A DNA stretch of 64,000 nt, taken from assembly GCA_032622095.1 (NCBI GenBank), contig CP136065.1, positions 109,471,195-109,535,194 of the forward strand, in the 5' to 3' direction. Source of the DNA: Siphonodentalium dalli (taxonomy: Eukaryota > Mollusca > Scaphopoda > Gadilida > Siphonodentaliidae). Below are positions 44,199 through 55,739 of this stretch, piece after piece. Under the pieces are notes generated by a model. That model had not been told where the DNA came from and did no database searches. It saw nothing but the letters and a program-made list of their open reading frames with translations. A program made the position numbers and the translations under genes. How positions within the stretch are numbered: position 1 is the first letter of the stretch; the number at the start of each line of letters is the position of its first letter.

Positions 44199-44530
44199 TA
44201 AAGGGGTACTGAATCTGCCAATTATGGGACCATCTCCTTTTATACTCAAGAGAATATATGCAGCAAATTAATGCATTTGAGCCATGGATTAGTGCCAAAT
44301 ACACTGATGTGTTCTATGAGAACGATGCAAACAACATGGTAATTTATATGACTGGAGTCATAAATTCATTTTCAATATACTTACCATGTTGTTTGCACCA
44401 TTCATAGAGCACATAAGTGTATTTGGCATTAATACATGCCTCAAATTCATTCATTTGTTGCATATATTCTGTTGAGTATACAAGGATATAGTCCTACAAA
44501 TAACCGGATTCAGGGTACAGTACCCCTTTA
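44199..44530. mobile_element. Palindromic MITE family 6
   Basis: TAAAGGGGTACTGAATC at the left and CAGTACCCCTTTA at the right, with the interior folding back: AACGATGCAAACAACATGGT against ACCATGTTGTTTGCACCATT. TA on both sides. It is inserted in transposon family 4. Confidence 0.75.
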
Positions 44531-44595
44531 ATATATTATTTTGTTCAAAATAAATGTTTAGTTTTGATAAACTTGCTTTTATAATTGACACCAAC

Positions 44596-44865
44596 TAATG
44601 CTACACAGGTTTTGAAAATGTGCTGAACAGTATATTCGTGTCTTGTCATGATTTCTGTTAGAGGATCTTTGTATAGGTTGCAAGGAAATTTAAAATTAAC
44701 TGAAGACGAACTGCTGGTGGCTGCCAGACTTTCGGGAACACACTTAAAGTAACTGCATTAGTGCTGATCACAAACCCTGCGTACCCTTCAGCAGATTTTC
44801 AAAACCTGTGTACCGTAAAATACCCTTCAGCACTTTTATTTGGTGAGTGACCCCCTTCAGCCCAA
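44596..44865. mobile_element. MITE family 5, decayed copy
   Basis: Contains TTTTGAAAATGTGCTGAACA on the left and the set ACAAACCCTGCGTACCCTTC, TTTTCAAAACCTGTGTACCG and GACCCCCTTCAGC on the right, as in 41375-41682. The left terminus is missing. Confidence 0.6.
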
Positions 44866-45241
44866 CTGACATCTTCAACAATCAGGCAGAATATCCCATA
44901 TGAACAATTCAAATATATAGGTTCTATAATATTTTCGGACATAAATTCCGAGCCCCATCCCTCTGAGTTTATGGCCAAAATCAGTATGTGAATACTGAAA
45001 CACACTATTAAGAATAACAGCAAGTTTGATATCTTGTTCAATGTTAATGTATATTTCCACAAGTAATACTTTCCCTACAACACAAGTAGGCATTTTATGT
45101 CATTTCGGTCGAGGTAGTTCAATATTTATGCAGCTGGAAAAAAATATCAAAAAATAATTAAAAAAAAAAAAAATTTCCCTACCTACCTACCCTAATTTTT
45201 TCTCTCCGTTATCGGAAACATATTATCTTTTTTATTTGGCC

Positions 45242-47734
45242 TCATCATAATTAATCTTTAAAATAATTAAGACGTACCCTTTAAATGTGGTCAAAACCCC
45301 AAATTAAATTAGCGTAGTGTGACCTGGTGGAGATGTCTTCGGTCTGACTGGTCTCAGGTATTTTCGCCCCGAGTTGTCTCCCATATGTCACAACTCAAGT
45401 ACCGGTATGTGATTGTGGGTACGTGTTGAATTATTCGGGAAGGTACGAGCTGTCGAAGGTACGATTTGACTTACAAGTACCATTTATACTCATTTCAGCT
45501 TATTTACTTGAAAAGTTCCGTCCTGAAAGCTTTATGTTGTCTCTCAAACACCTATATCTTGAAAAAGAGCACCAAGTTGATAGACTACATCTACGGATCA
45601 TTTTGTAAAATTATTGGCGAATGCTGGTTCACTATTACTTATTCGACCTTTAACTTCGCCGACAAGGAAATGATAAATGGGACTGTCATTCAGATTCTGC
45701 CCACGAGATGTTGTTTTCGTTTGAATATTTTTGCCTTTAGAAGTTAGAGGCACCAATCATCTTCGACAACAAATGGTAATCATGCGTTAATTCACAATTG
45801 TGTCACATTTTTTTTTAGATATAAAGATAATCGAAAGCATCCGAGACCCGAGGTACGTACGTCCGTCCGTCCGGCCGGCGTCATTCACTGTCGCTGAACC
45901 TGAAGTAGGCTGTTTAGTCGGCGACGTAATTTGTTGGTTTTAACGTAATTCGAGCATTTTGCTCATAAATGTTTTTCTTGTGCCTTAAATTCATCATCTA
46001 TTGTTATAGATTTAATGTTATGTTTTAGCTTAGATATCATTTGATGGGTCACTATAAATATCGAACACAACCGAAAACAAGTTAAATAAGGGTTAAAAGA
46101 CGGAAATATAAGTAGGGATGTACCAACGTCACGACGTAAAATTAAGATTTTGGTAAAAAATCACAAAAGTGGTCTCTTTTTATTTAATCATATCTCCGGA
46201 TTTTATTGTGTTAACAAAATGGCAATTGGGACTTTAATAGGAATTGATCTCACCATGCTGACGTTATAAAAAAAATATCGAGTTTTTGTTTTTAAGTATT
46301 TTTTCGGTGACGTCGAAGTTTCCGAATTTCGACGTATTTTATGCGTAAAAAATCTTTGTGACTTTTTGACATATGTTTTTGAATAAAAATCCGGAGGGGG
46401 ACACTTCATGTCATCAATAACAGGTCAGTAATTCAAATTAGAACACAATCAGACCTTTCTAATGGTTATTGATACTTTTGGATCCATAAATTATAAATAG
46501 CATTTTGAAAAGTATAAACACTTCTAAGTCACGCCCCAGAAGCATCATTCGAGATTTCCGTAAGTATCACACGGTATCGACAATAGGGGATTCCCATCTA
46601 TTGAATAAAACAATTCCCGATTGGCTGGGAATCAGATTAGTCATACGGAAATGACCTATCAAAACGCGCCTCCCTCATTCGCTGCTTAAAATAACGCTGT
46701 TCCAGTAATATGCCTGTTACCCGACGCCGTTATTTAGATCACTGAGTATGCGACGTCAAACTAAATAATAAATGCCAGTTTCAGTGATTATGCGTCAACG
46801 TATACGCGTTTCCCGGAGTCATCATTATTCATCTCAAATTACAAAAAGAAAAAGATTCCGAGATCGAGGATTAAATATATGTTTTGTCACTCAACCAAGC
46901 AAATGACCGCGGTGACCTTTGGCCGATTACTCTGGAGTGTTCCGACAGCGAATCGGCAGCTGGTCGAAGTAGCGGTCTCAAACTTTTGACAACTTCAAAT
47001 AAATTTTAAGTTGATTTTACCTACAATTCTAAAGAATATCGTGCGCGTCAACCAAGCTCTTTAATTGAAATAAATAGTTATATCTGATGCAATAATGTGA
47101 CACAGTCACAGTGCATTTGATTGTGTTGGCTGTTGAACCGGCTGTTCCAAACTCCTCCCCACCGACGTCGATGTAAACATGCATGGTGCTAATAAACAAA
47201 AAAACACGTGTGATTGTTTACACAGCGAGCTTTGTTGAATGCTTGGCTATTGTTTTATTTTCTTATTTGGGGAGGGGGGCATCAATTAAATTCTTCAATG
47301 GATTAAACAGCTACATGTATTGTTTATTTAAAATAGTTATTTACCAAATAGAAATAATATTTTTGTATTTAATTTAAGTAATTTTATTTATTTTGGTGGT
47401 GGTGGGAATTTGGCAGTGGTGTGGAATATATATGATGCAGGGATGTATAAATGAGAGTTCAAAATTGTGTGGGGTGGGCCGGGTGATTGATAGCCTTTTA
47501 TTTTTAAGATTGACACTTTTATTCATTATTTCTATGAATCAAAGAAGTATTTTATTCACTAGGTTTTTATACAACTATTTATATTCCCAAGTTTTCAAAA
47601 TAGTGCAATCAAATAGCCTACCCCAGATATAATACCTTGATCTCATGGTTCTGATTTCCAGTTCCTGGAAGGACCAAGCAGTTAGTCTGTCATGAGCTGT
47701 TCAGGGTAAATTAGGACCACCATGACCATGGTAT
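45242..47734. other. About 2.5 kb without recognised feature
   Basis: Unique-looking DNA. Contains a GTCCGTCCGTCCGGCCGGCG run near 45860 and CpG-richer stretches at 46700-46950 that could be regulatory. Frames of 61-93 codons at 45423-45747 overlap in different frames and lack a domain. No gene supported. Confidence 0.4.
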
Positions 47735-48862
47735 TGGTGGAGATGGATGGATGGGTATGGGTGGATGGGGATGGATGGATGGAGATGGATGGATGGAGAA
47801 GGATGGATGGAGATGGATGGATGGATGGAGATGGATGGATGGGTATGAATGGGGATGGATGGATGGCGATGGGTGGATGGGTATGGGTGGATGGGTATGG
47901 ATGAATGGGTATGGGTGGATGGAGATGGATGGGTATGTATGGATAGGTATGGATGGATGTATGGGTATGGATGGATGGAGACGGAAGGGTGGGTATGGAA
48001 TTATGGATGGATGGAGATGGATGGATGGGTATGGATGGAAATGGATGGATTGTATGGATGGGTATGGATGGATAAGGAGATGGATGGAAATGGATGGATA
48101 TGGATGGATGGAGATGGATGGATATGGATGAATGGGTATGGATGAGATGGATGGATGGGTATGGATGGATGCAGATGGAAGGATGGGTATGGATGGAGAT
48201 GGATGGATGGGTGGAGATGGATGGAGATGGATGGAGATGGATGTATGGGTATGGATGAATGGGTATGGGTGGATGGATGGGTATGGGACTATGGGTGGAT
48301 GTAGATGGATGGATGGGGGTATGGATGGGGTATGGATGGATGGAGATGGATATGGGTGGGTATGGATGGATGGATGGGTATGCATGGAAATGCATGGAAA
48401 TGTATGGATTGTGGGGATGGATGGAGATGGATGGATATGGATGGATGGATGGGTATGATGGAGATGGATGAATGGGTATGGGTGGAGATGGATATGGATG
48501 AATGGGTATGGATGGAGATGGGTATGGATGGATGGATGGAGATGGATGGGTATGGATGGAGATGGATGGATGGAGATGGATATGGATGGAGATGGATGGA
48601 TGGGTATGGATGAATGGCTATGGGTGGATGGAGATGGATGGATGGGTATGGGACTATGGGTGGATGAGATGGATGGATGGGGGTATGGATGGATGGAGAT
48701 GGATATGGGTGGGTATGGATGGATGGAGATGGATTGATGGATGGGTATGGAGATGAATCGATGGGTATGGGTGGAGATGGATGGGTATGGATGGATGGAT
48801 GGAGATGGGTATGGATGGAGATGGATGGATGGGTATGGATGGATGGAGATGGATGGATGGAG
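47735..48862. repeat. GGAT-rich microsatellite, about 1.13 kb
   Basis: Imperfect GGAT/GGAGAT/GGTAT/GGAAAT units throughout (GGATGGATGGGTATGG, GGAGATGGATGG). Because the units contain no stop in several frames it is open on both strands, giving long apparent proteins of W-M-D-G-D-G or H-P-S-I-H-P type. These are not genes: no start context, no unique flanking domain, and the frame drifts with unit length. Confidence 0.95.
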
Positions 48863-49295
48863 CAACGTTAGTGAGTAACGTTGGTCAGCAAGGGTTTTCC
48901 AGGATATACCAAGTGAACACTTTTGTTGATAAAAGGTATGTAAGCTGTACCCTATATTTGATCAGCTGTTGGTGATATTGATGATTCCATTGATTTCTAA
49001 CAAACTTGTTGTTTATTATATACATCAGCCCTCTAAATTCAGATTGTTTGGCTTCGACAATCCGCTACGGCAACAGTATGCCGTGCCCCAGTTTGCTTCA
49101 GCAAATTGCTTCGGCAATGCTGATTGCCGTAGCCAATTATGAAGGCTGTATACATGTAGATGTTAAATTTTATAAGTAGGGAACACTTCTCTCAGAGGAA
49201 CGTTAGTGAGTAACCTTTGTCAGCAAGGGTGTTCCAGGCTATACCAGGTGAAAACTTCAGTTGATAAGTGGTACGGGTTATGTAGGCTGTAATGT
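48863..49295 (+). repeat. Direct duplicates interrupted by MITE
   Basis: AACGTTAGTGAGTAACGTTG, GTCAGCAAGGG, TTCCAGG-TATACCA-GTGAA and GTTGATAA-GGTA at 48864-48960 recur at 49199-49295. The 124-bp MITE family 7 copy (49026-49148) lies between. Confidence 0.7.
49026..49148. mobile_element. MITE family 7 with 7-bp TSD
   Basis: Short element CAGCCCTCTAAATTCAG ... CCAATTATGAAGGCTG, with internal GGCAA/TTGCC palindromes. Flanked by TATACAT (49019-49025 and 49149-49155). A near-identical copy lies inverted at 51082-51204. Confidence 0.82.
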
Positions 49296-49377
49296 TTGAT
49301 TGTTCTGCTGATAATATTAACAATTCTTTAAATTATGTTAATGATTATCATGATTCTAATATATTTTAATAAGATGG

Positions 49378-49740
49378 TTCTAGTTGATTAACCAATCAAA
49401 TTAACCAATCAAAGTTAACGTTACAATTAGGTGGAGTAATTGTAAAGGTTCGTACTTTTGTATCATCTCGATGTAAATTCTAAATATCAAAAATATATAT
49501 TAAACAATCACGTATCTGAAGTGTTGTTCTTCTTCTCCTGAGAGGTGGCAAGGCTGTGGCTTTAATGGGAGGTTGGAGGCCACACACCCTAACCCATTTA
49601 AACTAACCAATCAAACTTAACGTTACGATTAGGTTCGTACTTTCGTATCATCTCGATGTAAATATTTCTAAATATCAAAATATATACTAAACAATCTATC
49701 TGCTGTGTTATTTTTCTTCCCTGGAGAGATTGTAAGGGTT
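49378..49740 (+). repeat. Direct duplication of about 150 bp
   Basis: ACCAATCAAA-TTAACGTTAC, GGTTCGTACTTT-GTATCAT, CTCGATGTAAAT, CTAAATATCAAAA and TAAACAATC occur at 49390-49540 and again at 49597-49700, with a CTTCTCC/CTTCCCT block after each. Confidence 0.75.
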
Positions 49741-50099
49741 GCCTTCTGAACTATGGTCACTTGTATGTGACTCCCGGTGTACCGACGATATTTGATGAGA
49801 TTGCAAAATATAGGGGGAGGGTAAGCGTAATGAGAATAACTTATAAATATTAAATCACAAAGCATAATGCTTTGTAATAAACAAATCAAGCATACATTTT
49901 ACTACCTAACAAACCATACCGCATCCATTTTCGATGTACGGTCTCCAAGTTATGACAAATTTTACTCCGATTCGGACGCGAAATGGCAATTTGGTGTTTT
50001 GGTTTCTTTTCAACAGTATACTGATCATATAGCCTTAAAAATCCAAATAAACATGAGATAATGTTTAGTATGTTTTACATAAAACAATAATAGTGTAAC
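49741..50099. other. Spacer, nothing recognised
   Basis: AT-rich DNA between the 150-bp duplication and the diverged palindromic-element arm. No coding or repeat signal seen. Confidence 0.35.
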
Positions 50100-50970
50100 C
50101 AAGCATAAAAAAACAACCCTTTGTCTCCAATATGTCTAATATTAGAACATGGATAATTTTTCTGATTTGCCCTACCCCTATAACAGCAGTCAAATTTGGG
50201 GTCAGTTGACAACAAAAAGTGGTGAAATCCATAAACTTACAATAGAATAATCAACAATATGACTTAGTTTCAACTAAGATATGTTTTCAGCTGAAAGTTC
50301 AACTAGTTTTAACAACTGAAGATCACTGTTTTATTTTTTATACTCAAAAAACCAAGGAAAATGGCAAAAAATGCCCAAAAAACGACATTTTTGAATATTA
50401 GAGATTTTCAATAAACCATAGGGCCATAACGAAAATATTTTGCATCCAATAATAGAAATTTTCTCACAATATGGTTAGTCAAATATATAGAATATGTTGT
50501 GAAAACATCAAGATGTACGGATATCAATTTACTGAGTTACCAGACCTCAAATATGGCATTTCGTCACAAAAACCCATGTCACAAAGCCAAATCTGACTAA
50601 GTCCATGTTACGGAACACACATTTCATCGGTAGATTTTTTTTCGTTTTTGACCATTAAGGTATGAAATAATGTATTATTCTGCTCTACCCAGTAGGTTAA
50701 CCACTTATTTAGTTAAAAAAAACTAAATTATTGTGTATTTTAAAAAATAATTGACCCTAAAATCTGCTTTTTAGCCTATTTTGACAATATGGCAAAATTA
50801 GGGACTCGGAAATCTTAAAAACGACCCATTTTTGGAGTACAAAAATGTCCATAACTCAAAAAATATTTGACGAATCTGAAAAAGGTTTTCGGTTCTGTAA
50901 CCAGCATGGTGAGATCTACAAAATAAGTACAAACATGAATAGATTATAACAATTTGAATTTTTCATGAAC
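50100..50970 (+). mobile_element. Diverged single arm of the 8.7-11.0 kb palindromic family
   Basis: Shares ordered, diverged blocks with about 10050-10830: TTGCCCTACCCCTATA, AAATTTGGGGTCA, CATAGGGCCATAA, GGAACACACATTT, AAATATTTGACGAATCTG against CGAAAAATACGTAATGAATC, and CATGAACATCC. Only one arm is present, so it is a remnant. Confidence 0.5.
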
Positions 50971-50989
50971 ATCCCTAATATAAGAATTT

Positions 50990-51078
50990 AGTATATCGTG
51001 ATATGTATCGAATCGTTGATCATGTATCGTGATCCATATCGTATGGTGACCAAGTGTATCGTTGCAGCCCTATCATAT
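50990..51078. mobile_element. Isolated hAT-like terminus
   Basis: Clustered ATATCGTGAT, GTATCGAATCG and GTATCGTGATCC motifs end in GTATCGTTGCAGCCCTA, the form of one hAT terminus with subterminal repeats. No partner end or target duplication was found, so this is a fragment. Confidence 0.5.
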
Positions 51079-51081
51079 ATG

Positions 51082-51204
51082 CAGCCTTCATAATTGGCTA
51101 CGGCAATCAGCATTGCCGAAGCAATTTGCTGAAGCAAACTGGGCCACGGCATACTGTTGCCGTAGCGTATTGCCGAAGCCAAACAATCTGAATTAAGAGG
51201 GCTG
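51082..51204. mobile_element. MITE family 7, inverted copy
   Basis: CAGCCTTCATAATTGGCTAC ... GAATTAAGAGGGCTG, the reverse complement of 49026-49148 with few changes. Flanked by TATATG on both sides (51076-51081 and 51205-51210). Confidence 0.78.
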
Positions 51205-51532
51205 TATATGCTCAATGCCATATATACATAGATAAACTTCCAAACAGCATAAGGCAGTGACAAATTGGTATAAATTCGCTGTCACTCATTTTATCCTTGA
51301 CAATGTCAATTTTCACTTTGAGAATTACTAGTTTTCTGTCGTTTTGTTTTGATAGTAACAGGAATTCCTCTGATCGCTATGTCATTGTCACGTGTTGAAT
51401 CAAATGCTGATTAAGTGACTTGAATCATATGACTTCGTCTACAACATAAGATCTTCGGAATTTTTTTTACTTTTCATTAAAAAAACTAAATTAGCGATCA
51501 AACACAAGATTATTTGGGCAAATTTTAATTAT
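51205..51532. other. Spacer, nothing recognised
   Basis: Between MITE family 7 and the 1761-bp element. No coding or repeat signal; ends in the TTTAATTAT target site. Confidence 0.35.
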
Positions 51533-53293
51533 GGAAACGGGCCCACTCGCCCCAGGGCCAGCTCGCCCCAGTCGACCTGGGCCAGCTCGCCCCGAGCCAG
51601 CTCGCCCCGGGCCAGCTCGCCCCAAGGGATAATGTCTTATTTAAGTTGTCGTTTTGGGGTTGTTTTGCTTGCTTTCTCTGACTTACAGTCAAGTGATACC
51701 CGAGTCAAGTGATACCATACAAAGTGATACCCAAATCGGTCAACTGAGACGCAAGATGTGTATCATTGAATTTGGAATGTTGAATTAAATATACAAACAT
51801 TCGAGATCATTATTTGTCTGAACGTCATGTCGGAATATACTCCATTCCTCGATCGAAAATGACTTGAGTCGAGCCACTGCCGTTGTATATAGTCGCAGAT
51901 ACAACGGAACATATTTGTGGTTATGATGTCAGATAAATATTGCACTGCTTATATACGGTATGTGGTCGGCATATGAAAGTGATTATCTATCACACTGAAG
52001 CCATCTCATCCTGTGAAGTGTGATTAGTCGATTGGTTAGTGTAAACATATTTTATTGCATAATAATATCACAACGGGATTGAGACACAAGTTTTACAACT
52101 TACAAATGGTCTCTCTCCCCACATAATTGTATTACACAAAATGAACATAAAATATAATCACACACAAAATAATTCATATGTACAACATCTTTTCACTTAT
52201 AACAATATAATGATATAATCCCGAGTATGACAATAACGGTGGATATTTCTCTTTATGGGGGGGGGGGGGGGGTGGTTCGTCCCGTGGGTCGGTGGCTCAG
52301 ACGAGTCTTCGCATTCTATATATGTAGAGATAATACAACATGTTACATTTGCAGCGTAGGTTTGCACATCAATGTGTTTACTAAAATTTGAACCGCGATG
52401 TCGAGGTTATGTATAATTGAACAGCCCTAAATATGTTCCGGTTTTGTGTACTATTCAGGTTAGTATCTCCAAGGAGGAGTTTCTCGAGATTAATAGTTAG
52501 TACACCAATGGTAGCGAGTTGGTGAAACAACAAACATCGTTGATCTGTGTAAAATGGACAAACAAAAAAATAATGATTTGCTTCTTCGGCCGGGTGACCA
52601 CAACGACAGCTTGGGTTGTCCGATATGAAGTTAGAAAATTTGTCACCGTTTAAATCGCTACAGTAATTTCGAAGTTTGCAATGAATGATGTTTATCGCGC
52701 GATTTCCGAAATTAAAATAGTCTGGTGGCACAAGAACTGGATCAGTCGTTAGGTATTTTGTTTTAAAAATACTAATGGAAGATGATTCTTTTATTTTATT
52801 TGACAGGGTATTCCATTCCCTAGTTGTATTTGGGAAAAATGTGTGTAAACAACCTGCTTCTATTGTTTTGATAGGATATCATATGAATGGGGATATACTA
52901 ACGGCTTCTAATGGTTTCCCAAACTCCAGAGATAGTGAGATGAACTCAGAGAATAAGAGAAACTTTAATATCCAGAATGTGAAAACAGTTCATTATTGTT
53001 ATTTATGAATTCGCCGGTTCGTCGTTCAAACCAACTAGTGTGCCGATAAACTGCATGGCTATTATCTTTGCTAACAAACGTGGCTAAAGTAATCTAAATG
53101 TCAAAATTGATGGACATAACTCTGAAATATATCATAATCTGAACTTAAGAAATTAATATATTAATATATATTAACTTATTTACAACTTTAATACAAATGT
53201 AATACCCGGGCCAGCTCGCCCCTGAAAGGTGGGCCAGCTCGCCCCAAAAACGGCCTGGGGCGAGCTGGCCCTGGGGCGAGTGGGCCCGGATCC
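51533..53293. mobile_element. 1761-bp TIR element with exact 9-bp TSD
   Basis: Left end GGAAACGGGCCCACTCGCCC, right end GGGCGAGTGGGCCCGGATCC. The inverted repeat continues inward with GGGCCAGCTCGCCCC units, several on each side. Flanked by TTTAATTAT at 51524-51532 and 53294-53302. The interior includes CAAGTGATACC repeats, a 16-G run and a LINE C-terminal fragment on the minus strand. No transposase is evident, so it is probably non-autonomous. The 9-bp duplication fits Mutator-like mobilisation. Confidence 0.9.
52381..52935 (-). pseudogene. LINE reverse-transcriptase ORF, C-terminal fragment
   Basis: Continuous frame on the minus strand reads RSRLFTHTFFPNTTREWN, then FGNRAINIIHCKLRNY, then CRCGHPAEEANHYFFVCPFY and a terminal SRFKF before the stop. 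The FFP-T-REWN segment and the C-CG----E---H-F--CP--- zinc-knuckle-like segment are typical of the region after the RT domain in non-LTR retrotransposons. The RT core is absent. It lies wholly inside the 1761-bp TIR element. Confidence 0.82.
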
Positions 53294-53312
53294 TTTAATT
53301 ATATATATATAA

Positions 53313-54316
53313 CAACCCTGATAATTAGGAAAAATTTCCTAGGCAAAAAAAATGCCTAGGAGAAATATTTCTCCTAGGCAAAAACAGCGTTCACTTAGGC
53401 TTTTTTTTTTAACTAACTAAATGTACTTAAAATGATTAACAAATAACATTCATTGACATATTGAATGATGATTGAATAGATTCAGTGAATATTTCTGTTA
53501 AATTTCCACATTTTGAATACTCAGTTACCTATTTCTTGATTTTCTGCATTCAAAGGCACACCCTTTCAGTAGTTTCACAGTTTAGTACAGCTATGATCTA
53601 TGCACAATTAACGGCCTTGGCACCGACCGATTACCGAGTGTCTCAAAATCACTGAATCATTGGGAATAAAATTACGATTTTTCGGTTGGATCACGCTTTA
53701 TTTCCATCAAGCCAAAATACACGATTAAAAATATATTTGCACACTATAAAATGGTGCTCTCGGATAATTTTGTCGCCAAATATATTCAGTAACATCGGTG
53801 AATTTAAAGAGAATACGCATGGACATAATTGTTTGGGTCTGTTCGATTTGCGGTCTCACGGTTACTGCGTATATAAAACACGGAATACCACAAAGACGGA
53901 AACGGAACTAAAACAAACAAAGTTTAATTCGGGATTATAAATTTTATATCTATCTATATACCTTAATATTTATCCATCTATACCTTAGTAACTATACATG
54001 CTAGCCATAAAAAACTTCAAATACTATTATATTAAACCAGCATACACATCGCCAATATGCACCATATTTCTTTCCGGTTTGCGTTCCAGAAATTGGAAAT
54101 CTCATAATTGTTTTCCGCACGGTAACACATTTGACTTAATAAACTTGGGGGTTGGGCAGCTTGTGGTGACAATATACCTGGTAGTTATCGTTGCCTAGTG
54201 TCTGTTTATCATTTCTTCAGATAATGTCCTCGGCTATTTTTTAGCCGAGGATAATAAATTTTTCCTCGGCAAAACGGTCGGCTTTGCCGATAGCCGACTG
54301 CTAATAATCAGGGTTG
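53313..54316. mobile_element. TIR element with CAACCCTGATAATTAG ends
   Basis: Left CAACCCTGATAATTAG and right CTAATAATCAGGGTTG are complementary except one base, about 1004 bp apart. ATATAA flanks both sides (53307-53312 and 54317-54322), although the site is low complexity. Subterminal hairpins are present: GCCTAGGAGAAATATTTCTC and CTCGGCTATTTTTTAGCCGAG-like. No transposase frame. Confidence 0.7.
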
Positions 54317-54379
54317 ATATAAGTATATTGAAAGAAAATGCTAACAAATTTTCAGAATAATATTCCTTTAACATTAAAT

Positions 54380-54661
54380 TCAAACGGCGGCATCATCACT
54401 GTTGGTGTCGTTGTCAGTGATGGGTGCTGAAATCTCTGTGGTCCTTTGGAGTAGCTGGCTTGTGGTCAAATATCTGTCTCTATACAGCTTCCTGAGGTTA
54501 AATATTTGACCATGCACATGTGTAGTTTGGCTCTGTTGGATTCTTGTAGCTTCTTCTCTCTCACCAGTTGTTGCTGCAGGGGGATTAACTTTCCCTCGGA
54601 ATGTAGTAGCGGCACTAACCAAGGCAGGTTGATCTTGTTGTAGGATGGATCTCATCATCAA
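54380..54661 (-). CDS. Hypothetical 93-codon frame, coding-like composition
   Basis: Starts MMMRSILQQDQPALVSAA, middle HVHGQIFNLRKLYRDRYLTT, ends NDTNSDDAAV and TGA. The composition (T, Q, R and D rich, few of the Ile/Lys/Asn runs of chance AT-rich frames) looks coding, but no family is recognised. A different frame just upstream (FEQPASQQPPTEQLVRPL, stopping at TGATGATGA) also looks coding, which would fit a frameshifted remnant. The upstream part overlaps the dispersed repeat shared with 38.6-39.1 kb, favouring a decayed mobile-element gene. Confidence 0.25.
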   Translation of the reverse strand: MMMRSILQQDQPALVSAATTFRGKVNPPAATTGEREEATRIQQSQTTHVHGQIFNLRKLYRDRYLTTSQLLQRTTEISAPITDNDTNSDDAAV

Positions 54662-54739
54662 TCAGGTGGCCAATGTCTAGTAGAGCCCAGAGGTCTGACG
54701 AGCTGCTCTGTTGGTGGTTGTTGACTGGCTGGTTGCTCA

Positions 54740-55165
54740 AAGGAATTCGATGATCCCCATATAATCAGATCCAACAACAACAATATTTAAAAAAATGGTC
54801 TTCAGTTATCACAATCGATTAATTGCCCAAAAATAACGGTAATCACTGTCAACTATAATATAAAATTGCCCAAAACATGTTGTTCGACAAAATTTGGCCT
54901 TATTATCAACTCAAAACCTCTTGAATTTAGAGTTATCCATCTTCATCTGTAATTTTGTCCGAGACCATCGGCTCGTCAACTTTTTACTGGGCCACTAATA
55001 AGTCTCGATGGTGAAAAATAATTGATTTAAAAAATTTATATCTAATAACTCTGAGCTTTGATAGGTGGGTTCCTCGACTGAAATCAAATATTTTTTTACC
55101 CCAAATTCAAATTTATGAATAGCAATTTGAAGGGCGCTTAATCGGATTATGCATCTTTAATTAAC
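54740..55165 (-). repeat. Dispersed repeat, inverted homologue of 38626-39060
   Basis: On the minus strand it carries GATGCATAATCCGATTAAGC, GAGGAACCCACCTATCAAAG, GATGGTCTCGGACAAAATTA, TGAAGATGGATAACTCTA, TTTTGGGCAATTTTATATTA and ATATGGGGATCATCGAAT in order. Confidence 0.75.
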
Positions 55166-55516
55166 ACCTGGCCATGGTGTTAGCCTTTGCACTGCTGCCA
55201 ACTCATATTCGTTTGTGTTGATATTTAGTAGGTTGGTGTTCAAATAAATCTATTAACTCAAAAAAATAAGTCATCAATGTTCGAAATAATATTGAATGGA
55301 CCTCTACACACAAACCTAATTCCACCCTTATATTCCACTTTTTGGACCTGTGTTCGTTTTTGTTTGTTTGTTGTTTAGTAGGACCGGTGTTGACAGATCT
55401 ATTGTAAATCTGCCTAAATCAACCACATATTTGAATCCAAGTTTTCACTCATTTCCAATATTCAGTTAGTGAAATTGTATCTATGCCAACTTTGGATCTC
55501 TAACTTAGTCAGTTTG
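55166..55516. other. Spacer, nothing recognised
   Basis: Has a weak duplication around TTTAGTAGG-TGGTGTT (55228 and 55374). No gene or element. Confidence 0.4.
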
Positions 55517-55732
55517 CAGTAATGCCCTAAATAATTGACTCCTTAACCACAGCAGAATTATGGGTAATTTTCAGGATTTAGTCAGAAATATGGCTGGCTT
55601 GTTGCCATTCATCGAAAAGCTCTTAGAGAGAGCTTTCCGATGAATATCAACAAGCCATATTTCCGACTAAATCCTGAAAAATGACCCATAATTCTGCTGT
55701 TGTTAAGGAGTCAATTATTTAGGGCATTACTG
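55517..55732. mobile_element. MITE family 1, full-length copy
   Basis: 216 bp, nearly perfect palindrome from CAGTAATGCCCTAAATAATT to AATTATTTAGGGCATTACTG, with GACTCCTTAACCACAGCAGA returning as CTGTTGTTAAGGAGTC and a central GAGAGCT turn. TA follows at the right; the left TA has changed to TG. The best reference copy of the family in the window. Confidence 0.9.
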
Positions 55733-55739
55733 TAGGTCA

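Larger units (their letters stand above)
43757..45241 (-). mobile_element. Transposon family 4, both termini present
   Basis: AGGCCAAATAAAAAAGATAA at the left and its exact reverse complement at 45222-45241, extending about 30 bp to TATGTTTCCG. Internal order on the minus strand matches 39849-40955. Two MITEs (44199-44530 and about 44596-44865) are inserted in it. About 1485 bp with no transposase frame. No clean target duplication seen. Confidence 0.72.

Noticed and set aside
47711-48865. Frames of up to 384 codons on both strands
   Set aside because: Pure translation of the GGAT microsatellite; repeats of a few residues, no start context, no domain, open in several frames at once.
49026-51204. 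A single 2.2-kb element with 124-bp inverted ends
   Set aside because: Each 'end' is itself a complete palindromic MITE with its own flanking short duplication, so two independent insertions explain the pattern better.
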